A stretch of 10,901 nt of DNA from Minisyncoccota bacterium (GTDB lineage Bacteria; Patescibacteriota; Minisyncoccia; Phycocordibacterales; DATDWN01): contig JANWHC010000013.1 in NCBI GenBank assembly GCA_025450615.1, forward strand, positions 1-10,901, written 5' to 3'. The translations under genes and the position numbers were made by a program. The notes under the pieces were generated by a model. The model did not search any database and was not told where the DNA came from. It saw nothing but the letters and a program-made list of their open reading frames with translations. The stretch's first letter is position 1, and each line of letters starts with the position of its first letter. Below, one piece after another: positions 1-5,058 of the stretch.

Positions 1-40
1 AAGTTACACCCAAACAAAAAATTGGTCAAGTGTTTTAAAC

Positions 41-69
41 GATATAAAATAAAATCAAAAAACCGTCAA
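41..69 (-). promoter_or_regulatory. Candidate promoter reading off the left edge
   Basis: On the minus strand TTGACG (69-64) is followed after exactly 17 nt by TATATC (46-41), a fair sigma-70-type -35/-10 pair. It lies beyond the stop of the FKBP gene and would drive a minus-strand gene outside the window. The region is very A/T-rich, so chance matches are likely. No terminator hairpin for the FKBP gene is visible in 1-99, and nothing else recognisable is present there. Confidence 0.3.
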
Positions 70-99
70 ATTTATACCTATGAAAAGACTAAAGATTTA

Positions 100-564
100 T
101 TATGGTTTCTCTACCTTGAGTAACTCAACATCGAATATTAAAGTTGACCCACCAGGTATCGGTCCATAGTCAGACATTCCGTATCCAAGTGAAGGTGGAA
201 CTATTAAAGTTCTTTTTCCACCTTCTCGCATTCCGACAATTCCTTGATTCCAACCAGAAATAACCTGTGCTGATCCCAAAATAAATTGAAATGGTTCGTT
301 TCTAGTAAGGGAACTGTCGAAAACTTCGCCATTAGTAAATTTACCAGTGTAGTGTACAACAACTCTATCGCCTACTTGTGCCAGCTCGCCACTGCCCATT
401 AAAACATCATTTTTTTCTAACTGTGGAGTTTGTACCATTTGGTTTGCTTGTGTTTTAGTTCCAGTAAATAAAGAAACGAGGGTTTGTCCGAAGACAAAGA
501 AGAAACCTACAACAAATATTGAAACTACTACTGCTACCCACTCTTTTGTATCTAATGTTTTCAT
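100..564 (-). CDS. Membrane-anchored FKBP-type peptidyl-prolyl cis-trans isomerase
   Basis: A 154-residue protein predicted to catalyse cis-trans isomerisation of Xaa-Pro bonds during folding of exported proteins. Residues about 9-29 form one hydrophobic helix (WVAVVVSIFVVGFFFVFG), a signal anchor that would place the C-terminal domain outside. A linker follows, then a full FKBP domain at about 63-151 with the hallmarks VVVHYTGKF, NGEVFDSS, VISGWNQGI, GKRTLIVPP, LGYG and LIFDVELL. I chose ATG 564 rather than the upstream in-frame ATG at 600. A TATAAT box (577-572) ends 7 nt before ATG 564, so the longer start would lie upstream of the transcription start. The mRNA is probably leaderless. The gene diverges from the small plus-strand gene at 639. 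The family call is firm; the substrate is unknown, although the large secreted protein in this window shows that exported clients exist. Confidence 0.93.
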   Translation of the reverse strand: MKTLDTKEWVAVVVSIFVVGFFFVFGQTLVSLFTGTKTQANQMVQTPQLEKNDVLMGSGELAQVGDRVVVHYTGKFTNGEVFDSSLTRNEPFQFILGSAQVISGWNQGIVGMREGGKRTLIVPPSLGYGMSDYGPIPGGSTLIFDVELLKVEKP

Positions 565-571
565 GTATTCA

Positions 572-600
572 ATTATAACGAACGAAGGTTTGACAAGCAA
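572..600 (-). promoter_or_regulatory. Promoter of the FKBP gene, likely leaderless
   Basis: On the minus strand TTGCTT (600-595) is a weak -35. A 17-nt spacer leads to a perfect TATAAT (577-572). Only 7 nt separate the -10 from the ATG at 564, so transcription should begin at or next to the start codon. Its -35 touches the -35 of the opposite promoter (590-595). Confidence 0.6.
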
Positions 601-618
601 CCCGAAGATAAGTAGTTT
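590..618 (+). promoter_or_regulatory. Candidate promoter of the orphan gene at 639
   Basis: A perfect TTGACA (590-595) is followed after 17 nt by TAGTTT (613-618), a weak -10. The predicted start at about 624-625 lies just before the Shine-Dalgarno sequence. It overlaps, back to back, the -35 of the FKBP promoter on the other strand. Confidence 0.5.
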
Positions 619-626
619 ATGAAAAG

Positions 627-633
627 AGGAGGT
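627..633 (+). promoter_or_regulatory. Strong Shine-Dalgarno site for 639-1040
   Basis: AGGAGGT lies 5 nt upstream of ATG 639 and is a near-perfect match to the 16S rRNA tail. This fixes the start codon. Most other genes in the window lack such a site, and the only comparable one belongs to the second orphan gene at 4704. Confidence 0.85.
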
Positions 634-638
634 GCGAA

Positions 639-1040
639 ATGAAAAAGGCAGCTTTCCAAATACGTTGGGCTAATTTTATTCCACCAATCCACTTGAAAGC
701 CCAAGCTTTTCTAGACAACTGGTGGAGTAGCTTCCTTGCTCCAATGGGAATAACATCACAGATTGCAAGAAAGGATCACAGTCTTAAACACAAGATCATC
801 GAAACCAAACTAAGCCTTTTTAAAGAGCCGGAAGGTAGCAAGATTTATCTTTTAGAGATAGAGGTTGTAGTTGGGGAGACCACAATCTTCGTACACAACA
901 GACTCCTGGAGACAGGTTGTGAAGGAGTGTTGCTAATTTCATATGACGTGATAATAAAGTTAGAGGACTCTTGTGGTCGTGGAGTTGTTCCATTCTCTAT
1001 TTTGGAAAAAATTGGTGGGAAAACAAGAGCCAGTGGGTAA
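639..1040 (+). CDS. Hypothetical orphan protein, 133 aa
   Basis: I do not recognise this protein. It has no signal peptide or membrane helix, so it is probably cytoplasmic. The N-terminal third contains aromatic patches (RWANFIPP, FLDNWWSSFLAPMG). The rest alternates strands and charged turns (IYLLEIEVVVGETTIFVHNRLL, VLLISYDVIIKLED), suggesting a small alpha/beta fold. Two cysteines are present (LETGCEG, EDSCGRG). It is supported as a gene by its promoter, the AGGAGGT site 5 nt before the ATG, and an intrinsic terminator that begins inside its last codons. It is therefore monocistronic. Its G+C (42% in a sampled line, 661-720) is above that of core genes (about 30%). This and its expression signals resemble the orphan at 4704-5015, and both may be acquired genes. 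A long minus-strand frame over its 3' half is taken as a shadow. Confidence 0.75.
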   Translation: MKKAAFQIRWANFIPPIHLKAQAFLDNWWSSFLAPMGITSQIARKDHSLKHKIIETKLSLFKEPEGSKIYLLEIEVVVGETTIFVHNRLLETGCEGVLLISYDVIIKLEDSCGRGVVPFSILEKIGGKTRASG

Positions 1041-1055
1041 CCATTGGCTCTTTCA
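1027..1055 (+). terminator. Intrinsic terminator spanning the stop codon of 639-1040
   Basis: A 10-bp stem (1027-1036 with 1041-1050, one G-T pair) encloses the loop GTAA (1037-1040) and is followed by TTTCACCTTT. The loop contains the TAA stop codon, so the 5' arm lies in coding sequence. It separates this gene from the LOG-family gene downstream. Confidence 0.8.
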
Positions 1056-1074
1056 CCTTTACATAATTTATATT

Positions 1075-1103
1075 TTGCGCTTTTTATTTTAGACGTGTAA
1101 AAT
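1075..1103 (+). promoter_or_regulatory. Promoter of the LOG-family gene
   Basis: TTGCGC (1075-1080), a 17-nt spacer and TAAAAT (1098-1103) predict a start near 1110 and a leader of about 12 nt. Alternatively GATAAT (1109-1114) ends 7 nt before ATG 1122 and would give a leaderless transcript, as at the FKBP gene. AGAAGG (1104-1109) lies 12 nt from the ATG and is too far for a good Shine-Dalgarno site. Confidence 0.55.
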
Positions 1104-1121
1104 AGAAGGATAATAAAAAAT

Positions 1122-1841
1122 ATGCACGAAAATAAAAATGACAGCAATGTCCCATTAACTCTTGATGAACTTCATGAAACTGCTCAGGAAAGAGTACACT
1201 TAATAGGCGAAGAATTTACAGAAGGTTTTGCTTTCCTACAAAAATATCCAAAATCTGTGACTTTTTTTGGAGGTGCAAGATTTACAGAGAGTGACAAGGA
1301 ATATATGCAGGCTAGATCTTTGGCGGGAAAAATCGTGAAAGATGTAAACTATTCTGTTTTCACAGGGGGTGGCCCAGGGATAATGGAAGCTGCAAACCGT
1401 GGAGCATTCGAAAGCGGAGGCCAATCGCTTGGAATGACTATTGAGCTGGTACAAGAGCAGGTAAAAAATCCTTATCTTACTGAAAATTTAGATTTTTATT
1501 ATTTTTTTAGTCGAAAAGTTTGTCTTTCTTTCTCCGCTGAGGCCTATATCTTTTTCCCAGGAGGATTTGGTACGCTCGACGAATTTTTTGAAATAGTTAC
1601 CCTAGTGCAAACAGGAAAAATCGAAAAAATGCCAATCATTCTTTTTGGTAAGGATTATTGGACAAGTGTTGATAATTTTCTTAAAAAAGAACTCCTAGAA
1701 CGAGGCACAATAGACGAGGAAGATACCAATCTTTATACCATCACAGAAAGTGAAGAAGAGGCAATAAATCTTATCAAAAATGCTCCTGTGCGAAATGGAA
1801 TAAAGTTTCATCACAAAAAACCTGAACTCGCTCTAGAATAG
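1122..1841 (+). CDS. LOG-family (TIGR00730) nucleotide 5'-monophosphate phosphoribohydrolase
   Basis: A 239-residue cytoplasmic Rossmann-like protein of the LOG family, often still labelled lysine decarboxylase. Characterised relatives hydrolyse the N-glycosidic bond of nucleoside 5'-monophosphates, including cytokinin ribotides. The signature motifs are present: GGGPGIMEAANRGA at about 82-95, with the Pro-Gly-Ile-Met-Glu loop; FFSRK at 128-132; and PGGFGTLDE at 146-154, carrying the catalytic Glu. SVTFFGGARF (45-54) is the first beta strand. About 40 residues of helical, charged extension precede it, as in the longer subgroup. Its stop codon abuts the stop of xseB on the opposite strand with no spacer and no visible terminator. 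An upstream terminator at 1027-1055 isolates it, so it is probably monocistronic. The family is certain; the exact substrate in this organism is not known. Confidence 0.9.
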   Translation: MHENKNDSNVPLTLDELHETAQERVHLIGEEFTEGFAFLQKYPKSVTFFGGARFTESDKEYMQARSLAGKIVKDVNYSVFTGGGPGIMEAANRGAFESGGQSLGMTIELVQEQVKNPYLTENLDFYYFFSRKVCLSFSAEAYIFFPGGFGTLDEFFEIVTLVQTGKIEKMPIILFGKDYWTSVDNFLKKELLERGTIDEEDTNLYTITESEEEAINLIKNAPVRNGIKFHHKKPELALE

Positions 1842-2060
1842 TTATTTTTGAATTTCTTTTTTAATCTCCTTAAATTCGTTTTCTATTTCAGATAGTCTTT
1901 CTTTTGAGGCTTTTATGAGTATTGCGCCTTCCTTCACATACTCCAAACCTTTTTCTACATCTAGATCCTCGTTTTCTTCAAACCAGTTAACTATTTGCTT
2001 TAGTTTCTTTAGAGTTTCGTTTAAATTAGTTCCCTTTTCTGTTGGTCTTTTTAGAGTCAT
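1842..2060 (-). CDS. xseB: Exodeoxyribonuclease VII small subunit
   Basis: A 72-residue helical protein matching XseB: LNETLKKLKQIVNWFEENEDLDVEKGLEYVKEG contains the family signature, an amphipathic helix followed by the Glu/Asp-rich turn and a second helix. XseB subunits bind the coiled-coil part of XseA to form exonuclease VII, which degrades single-stranded DNA in both directions to short acid-soluble oligonucleotides. The length is close to the family norm of roughly 70-80. Its ATG overlaps the TGA of xseA in the ATGA arrangement, so translation is coupled. Its stop is directly adjacent to the stop of the convergent LOG gene. Confidence 0.93.
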   Translation of the reverse strand: MTLKRPTEKGTNLNETLKKLKQIVNWFEENEDLDVEKGLEYVKEGAILIKASKERLSEIENEFKEIKKEIQK

Positions 2061-3232
2061 ATTGATTTGGAATGTATTATACCGTCGGAGAGCATAATAT
2101 CAAGCTCATCACCTCGTTTAACATTTTTCACACTTTTTATGATTTTACCTTGGTTTTTTATAATACTGTATCCATGGGCAAGTTGTCTTTCCGGACTTGA
2201 AAGCTCTATCGTTTTGCCTGACTCACGAAGAAATTCTGAAACACTATTTTGAATATTTTCAAATCCTACGATAAGATTTTTCTTATCGTAGGATAGCCCC
2301 TCGCTTATTATTTTTATTCTAGAGCCAATACTATCTACTTCGCGAAGTAAAGTGTCCTCGGCCAAACGAAATGTATCAAAAATACTAGATTGAAAGTATG
2401 AAAATATTTTTTCTCCATACAAACTAACATCTGAAATAGCTTCCTTCCAACCAGAATTTAAAAGATTGGAAACAGCTGTTGGAGTAGAAACATTTTTATC
2501 CGAAACTAGTGAGATAAGTGGTATATCTTTATCGTGACCAATTCCAGTTAAAACTGGAACTGGAAAGTCCGCCACTTCTCTAACTAAAGTTTCATTATTA
2601 AAAGCTAGAAAGGATTCTAAAGATCCACCACCACGCATAATGACTAAAACATCTAAGTTTTTATTTTTTAAAGTTTTTATAGCAGAGAGCAAATCTTTTA
2701 TTGCATCCTGACCTTCCACTTTTGAATCAACAAAAGATATTTCAAAACCAAATTTCCCTATATTTGATAAAAAGTCGTTTATAACCGCTCCACTTTTAGA
2801 AGTTATTAGTCCGATTTTGTGAGGAAATTTTGGAATTTCTCTTTTTCGAGACTCATCAAAAAGTCCTTTTAGAGTCAACTTCTTCTTTAATTCTTCGTAT
2901 GCTAATTGCAAAGCGCCCTCACCCACCATCTCCATCATCTCTACTTGAAGGGAAAAACCGCCATTTGGTTTATATACACTCGGATAAGCGGTAACTATAA
3001 CTTCCAAACCGTCACGAAGCTCGACCCCTGAAATCTTAAGATCATTTTTCCACATAAAACATCTAGCAATACTTTGATCTTTTTTATCTCGAATAGAAAA
3101 ATATAAATAAGACCTACCGTCGTACATTTGGATTGCCGATATTTCACCAATAATTTTAGCCCTCTCACCTTTGAGAACAAAATTTACTTTATCTAGATAC
3201 TGACTTACAGAAAAAATTTCAGGAGTATTCAT
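2057..3232 (-). CDS. xseA: Exodeoxyribonuclease VII large subunit
   Basis: A 391-residue catalytic subunit of exonuclease VII. An N-terminal OB fold (about 1-105, with DGRSYLYFSIRD) binds single-stranded DNA. The catalytic domain has HKIGLITSKSGAVINDFL (138-155, Asp153), VIMRGGGSLESFLAFNNE (197-214, Arg200) and LTGIGHDKDIPL (228-239, His233 and Asp236). By position these match the residues reported as essential in E. coli XseA (D155, R205, H238, D241). TPTA follows at 250-253. The C-terminal coiled-coil region (about 260-345) is shorter than in the 456-residue E. coli protein, and the terminal beta segment LAHGYSII...GDELDIMLSDG is intact. The gene shares one base with the upstream DedA stop (TAATG) and four with xseB downstream (ATGA). 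Codons for residues about 314-323 form a perfect hairpin. Confidence 0.95.
   Translation of the reverse strand: MNTPEIFSVSQYLDKVNFVLKGERAKIIGEISAIQMYDGRSYLYFSIRDKKDQSIARCFMWKNDLKISGVELRDGLEVIVTAYPSVYKPNGGFSLQVEMMEMVGEGALQLAYEELKKKLTLKGLFDESRKREIPKFPHKIGLITSKSGAVINDFLSNIGKFGFEISFVDSKVEGQDAIKDLLSAIKTLKNKNLDVLVIMRGGGSLESFLAFNNETLVREVADFPVPVLTGIGHDKDIPLISLVSDKNVSTPTAVSNLLNSGWKEAISDVSLYGEKIFSYFQSSIFDTFRLAEDTLLREVDSIGSRIKIISEGLSYDKKNLIVGFENIQNSVSEFLRESGKTIELSSPERQLAHGYSIIKNQGKIIKSVKNVKRGDELDIMLSDGIIHSKSI
2263..2294. repeat. Perfect 14-bp inverted repeat inside xseA
   Basis: ATCCTACGATAAGA (2263-2276) and its exact reverse complement (2281-2294) flank a 4-nt TTTT loop on the plus strand. It lies in the xseA coding sequence, where it encodes SYDKKNLIVG of the coiled-coil region. 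In the transcribed (minus) orientation the stem is followed by TTTGAAAATATT, A/T-rich but without a real U tract, so it is a poor terminator. No second copy is obvious in this window. Confidence 0.9.
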
Positions 3233-3840
3233 TATGCAACTTTATTTTCCTTTATTTTGTTTCTTACAAACTCAATACCTGCTGGAAGAAACGAGACAAA
3301 TATAATACCAAGAATAATTGGGGTTAGATATTTATCAACTCCTGGTATGACTTTTCCAAGATAATATCCCATGGAAATAACACCAGCTATCCAAACAAAA
3401 CCTCCAATCAGAACATATTTCAAAAACAATTTATATCTCATTTGCACAGCACCTGCTAAAGTTGGAGCAAAAGATCTAACTACAGGAATAAATCTTCCGA
3501 TTATTAAAGTTTTTGATCCATATTTGTTGTAAAAATTTTCTGTATAGTCTATATGCTTCTTTTTAAACCAATACCTGTCATTGCTTCGCAAAATAAAATC
3601 TCGAATTTTCTTACCTGAAGCATAGCTAAGGATGTACCCAATCGTACTCGCAGAAAAAAGTAATATTATGAGTAAACTTAGGTCGAAATAGCCTTGTGAC
3701 GCCAAAAAACCAGCTGTAAAAAGAAGACTATCTCCTGGCAGAAAGAAAGTTAAAGGAAAGGACTCTAAAAAAATAATTAGAAATAGGATCGCGTAACCCA
3801 GATAGCCAATAGAAGTGATGAATTCAATCAAATGTTCCAT
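3232..3840 (-). CDS. DedA/VTT-family membrane protein
   Basis: A 202-residue polytopic inner-membrane protein of the DedA (SNARE-associated/VTT) family. Members are implicated in lipid-carrier recycling and membrane homeostasis, and some are undecaprenyl-phosphate or phosphatidylethanolamine flippases. Visible hallmarks are the early FLESFPLTFFLPGDSLLFTAG motif, where the first membrane re-entrant segment carries E and PGD, and IIGRFIPVVRSFAPTLAG, the conserved G-R-F-x-P-x-x-R helix. Further hydrophobic helices occupy the last 70 residues, and a basic tail (RNKIKENKVA) follows. I chose ATG 3840 over ATG 3849. An extended -10 (TGTGCTAGAAT) overlaps the upstream ATG and ends 7 nt before ATG 3840, implying a leaderless mRNA. 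The stop overlaps the xseA ATG by one base, so DedA, xseA and xseB probably form one operon. The specific lipid substrate cannot be told from sequence. Confidence 0.93.
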   Translation of the reverse strand: MEHLIEFITSIGYLGYAILFLIIFLESFPLTFFLPGDSLLFTAGFLASQGYFDLSLLIILLFSASTIGYILSYASGKKIRDFILRSNDRYWFKKKHIDYTENFYNKYGSKTLIIGRFIPVVRSFAPTLAGAVQMRYKLFLKYVLIGGFVWIAGVISMGYYLGKVIPGVDKYLTPIILGIIFVSFLPAGIEFVRNKIKENKVA

Positions 3841-3846
3841 AGGTAG

Positions 3847-3858
3847 CATTCTAGCACA
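3847..3858 (-). promoter_or_regulatory. Extended -10 promoter for dedA-xseA-xseB
   Basis: The minus strand reads TGTGCTAGAATG (3858-3847), with -10 hexamer TAGAAT (3853-3848) preceded by TGC. It is identical over 12 nt to the promoter box at 4601-4612. It lies just beyond the stop of the upstream gene (3861) and 7 nt before ATG 3840, so the operon can be transcribed separately from the DUF3298 gene. No good -35 is visible, which is usual for extended -10 promoters. Confidence 0.6.
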
Positions 3859-3860
3859 AT

Positions 3861-4595
3861 TTATTTAAATGTGGACTGTAGAATGTTTTGGATTTCTCCC
3901 TTTGGAATTGGATACTCTTGAATGCCTAAAACATACGGACCAACCTGATATTCTCCAAACACAAACACAACATAGGAATCTGTAATGTACCATGTAGAAT
4001 AATTTGTTGAAGTTGCCTCAGTTCCCGAGTCAATAGCCATTGGCTGAGTATAGTCACCCATGGTGTCATAAAAGTATTGGCGAGTTTTTGGAGCCAAAAC
4101 CTCAAGATAATTTGCGGTGAAAACATCTTTGGCTTCTAAAAATTTCCCTTTTGCATCATAGTTAAATGTGGCAATGGACGTACCCCCATGAGCTCCACCT
4201 GTGTATTGATATAAGGAAATAATATAAGAAATAGTTTCGCTGGAAGTAGCAACTCTTGTGTCGATATACATTTGATACTGATTGTCCTCGCGAATATACA
4301 TACTACTTGCTTCCTCAGCAGTTAAATTTCCGTATTGAGTCCAAAAATCATTCCTTGCAGAATTTACAAAATTAAAAATCTCCTTCAAATGTGTGCTAGT
4401 AGACTTTGGATAAACTAAATGTATTTCAGCGTAAGTGCTCGACGCAGTTTCTGTAACCATTTCAGCAACTTCAAAATTTTGATCGCGAGATGAGAGATTT
4501 ATAATATCTACTGACTTATTTTTGGAGAAATATAAAATCCCCCCAACTAGCACAAGTAGAATGATGAAAGAAACGGTTATGGAGAGCTTTTTCAT
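3861..4595 (-). CDS. Membrane-anchored DUF4163/DUF3298 protein, RsiV/PdaC-like
   Basis: A 244-residue protein with an N-terminal signal anchor (KKLSITVSFIILLVLVGGILYF, residues 2-23) and an extracellular domain. YTGGAHGGTS at 131-140 is the hallmark of the DUF4163 half. YVVFVFGEYQVGPYVLGIQEYPIP at about 208-231 matches the DUF3298 half. The same pair occurs in Bacillus RsiV, an anti-sigma factor whose outer domain binds lysozyme, and in the peptidoglycan deacetylase PdaC. Here there is no cytoplasmic anti-sigma region before the TM helix, no deacetylase domain and no sigma-factor gene alongside, so a signalling role like RsiV's is not supported. A surface or cell-wall-binding role is possible. 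It has its own extended -10 promoter ending 6 nt before the ATG, and is probably leaderless. The stop lies 20 nt before the dedA start. Confidence 0.82.
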   Translation of the reverse strand: MKKLSITVSFIILLVLVGGILYFSKNKSVDIINLSSRDQNFEVAEMVTETASSTYAEIHLVYPKSTSTHLKEIFNFVNSARNDFWTQYGNLTAEEASSMYIREDNQYQMYIDTRVATSSETISYIISLYQYTGGAHGGTSIATFNYDAKGKFLEAKDVFTANYLEVLAPKTRQYFYDTMGDYTQPMAIDSGTEATSTNYSTWYITDSYVVFVFGEYQVGPYVLGIQEYPIPKGEIQNILQSTFK

Positions 4596-4600
4596 AGCCT

Positions 4601-4612
4601 CATTCTAGCACA
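4601..4612 (-). promoter_or_regulatory. Extended -10 promoter of the DUF3298 gene
   Basis: TGTGCTAGAATG on the minus strand (4612-4601) contains TAGAAT (4607-4602) with an upstream TGC. The gap to ATG 4595 is 6 nt, so transcription should start at the ATG itself. A GAGG lies only 2 nt before the ATG, too close to act as a normal Shine-Dalgarno site. Confidence 0.62.
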
Positions 4613-4673
4613 TAGAGATAACCTTTTTGGCTACTTGACAAGTTACCTGTTTGTGTGGTGCCTAGTCTTTTTT

Positions 4674-4685
4674 TGTGTTATAATG
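4674..4685 (+). promoter_or_regulatory. Extended -10 promoter of the small membrane-protein gene
   Basis: TGTGTTATAATG carries a perfect TGnTATAAT (4676-4684). It matches the boxes at 3847-3858 and 4601-4612 at 10 of 12 positions. The predicted start is near 4691, just before the GGAGGT site. A TTGACA at 4635-4640 is 38 nt upstream of the hexamer, too far to be its -35. Confidence 0.72.
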
Positions 4686-4692
4686 CTCTATT

Positions 4693-4698
4693 GGAGGT
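4693..4698 (+). promoter_or_regulatory. Shine-Dalgarno site that fixes a TTG start
   Basis: GGAGGT is followed after 5 nt by TTG at 4704. This is the same site and spacing as at the other orphan gene (628-633, then ATG 639). It makes TTG 4704 the best start. ATG 4683 falls inside the -10 box, and TTG 4635 lies upstream of the promoter. Confidence 0.78.
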
Positions 4699-4703
4699 CG
4701 GCT

Positions 4704-5015
4704 TTGAAATACGTCGTCTTGATGCTAATTGAGGTGGCTATTGTTGTCGTGGTTATGACAACTCTCTTCTTCATACCTTGGGACATCTGGGCAGCATTGG
4801 GCAGAATCAGCCTTTTACTGCTCGAGATTGACTATGAAGCAGTGAAGACTCTAGGTTACATTACTCCGATCTTGGGTTTTCAGGCCCTTGTCCTTTGGCT
4901 CCTCTACTTAGTAATCACACATGCTTGGAGGCTTATCCGTGGAGAGAAAAAGCCTGACGTGTACGTGAAGTCGGGCTTAGCATACGAGAGCAAAGTTGAT
5001 TCTTTAGTTAAATAA
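4704..5015 (+). CDS. Small hypothetical membrane protein, 103 aa
   Basis: I do not recognise this protein. With the TTG start it is 103 residues. Residues about 3-24 (YVVLMLIEVAIVVVVMTTLFFI) form a first membrane helix. A moderately hydrophobic segment follows (about 26-42). A second helix at about 52-74 (YITPILGFQALVLWLLYLVI) leads into a basic, polar tail (RLIRGEKKPDVYVKSG) that should face the cytoplasm. The gene has its own extended -10 promoter, a GGAGGT site 5 nt before the TTG, and a strong terminator 8 nt past the stop, so it is an independent unit. Its G+C (43% in a sampled line, 4801-4860) exceeds the core genes, as for the orphan at 639-1040. It diverges from the DUF3298 gene and converges with gpmI. 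Taking TTG 4635 as start would give 126 residues, but that lies upstream of the -10 box. Confidence 0.72.
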   Translation: MKYVVLMLIEVAIVVVVMTTLFFIPWDIWAALGRISLLLLEIDYEAVKTLGYITPILGFQALVLWLLYLVITHAWRLIRGEKKPDVYVKSGLAYESKVDSLVK

Positions 5016-5022
5016 ATGCAGG

Positions 5023-5058
5023 ACTGGTGAGGGATTCATCCCCCACCAGTTTTTGTTT
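5023..5058 (+). terminator. Intrinsic terminator between the small membrane gene and gpmI
   Basis: Stem 5023-5033 with 5040-5050 (ACTGGTG, one A-C mismatch, GGG), a 6-nt loop ATTCAT, then TTTTTGTTT. This is a strong rho-independent terminator on the plus strand. In the gpmI direction the same hairpin is followed by CCTGCATTTATTT, without a proper U tract, so it is at best a weak terminator for gpmI. Confidence 0.88.

Noticed and set aside
845..1147. Minus-strand frame opposite the 639-1040 gene and the intergenic region
   Set aside because: It crosses the terminator and the LOG promoter. The translation has no family features, and the opposite frame has a promoter, SD and terminator.
2057..2060. 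Possible UGA recoding at the end of xseA
   Set aside because: XseA is complete at this TGA, and xseB begins in the usual ATGA overlap, so UGA is read as a stop.
2542..2559. Inverted repeat TTCCAGTT-AA-AACTGGAA in xseA
   Set aside because: It is short, encodes the conserved PVPVLTGIG active-site region, and is explained by codons for that motif.
4633..4643. Palindrome ACTTG-A-CAAGT and TTGACA in the divergent region 4596-4703
   Set aside because: Five-base half-sites are expected about ten times in a window of this size, and TTGACA is 38 nt from the -10, so neither an operator nor a -35 is supported.
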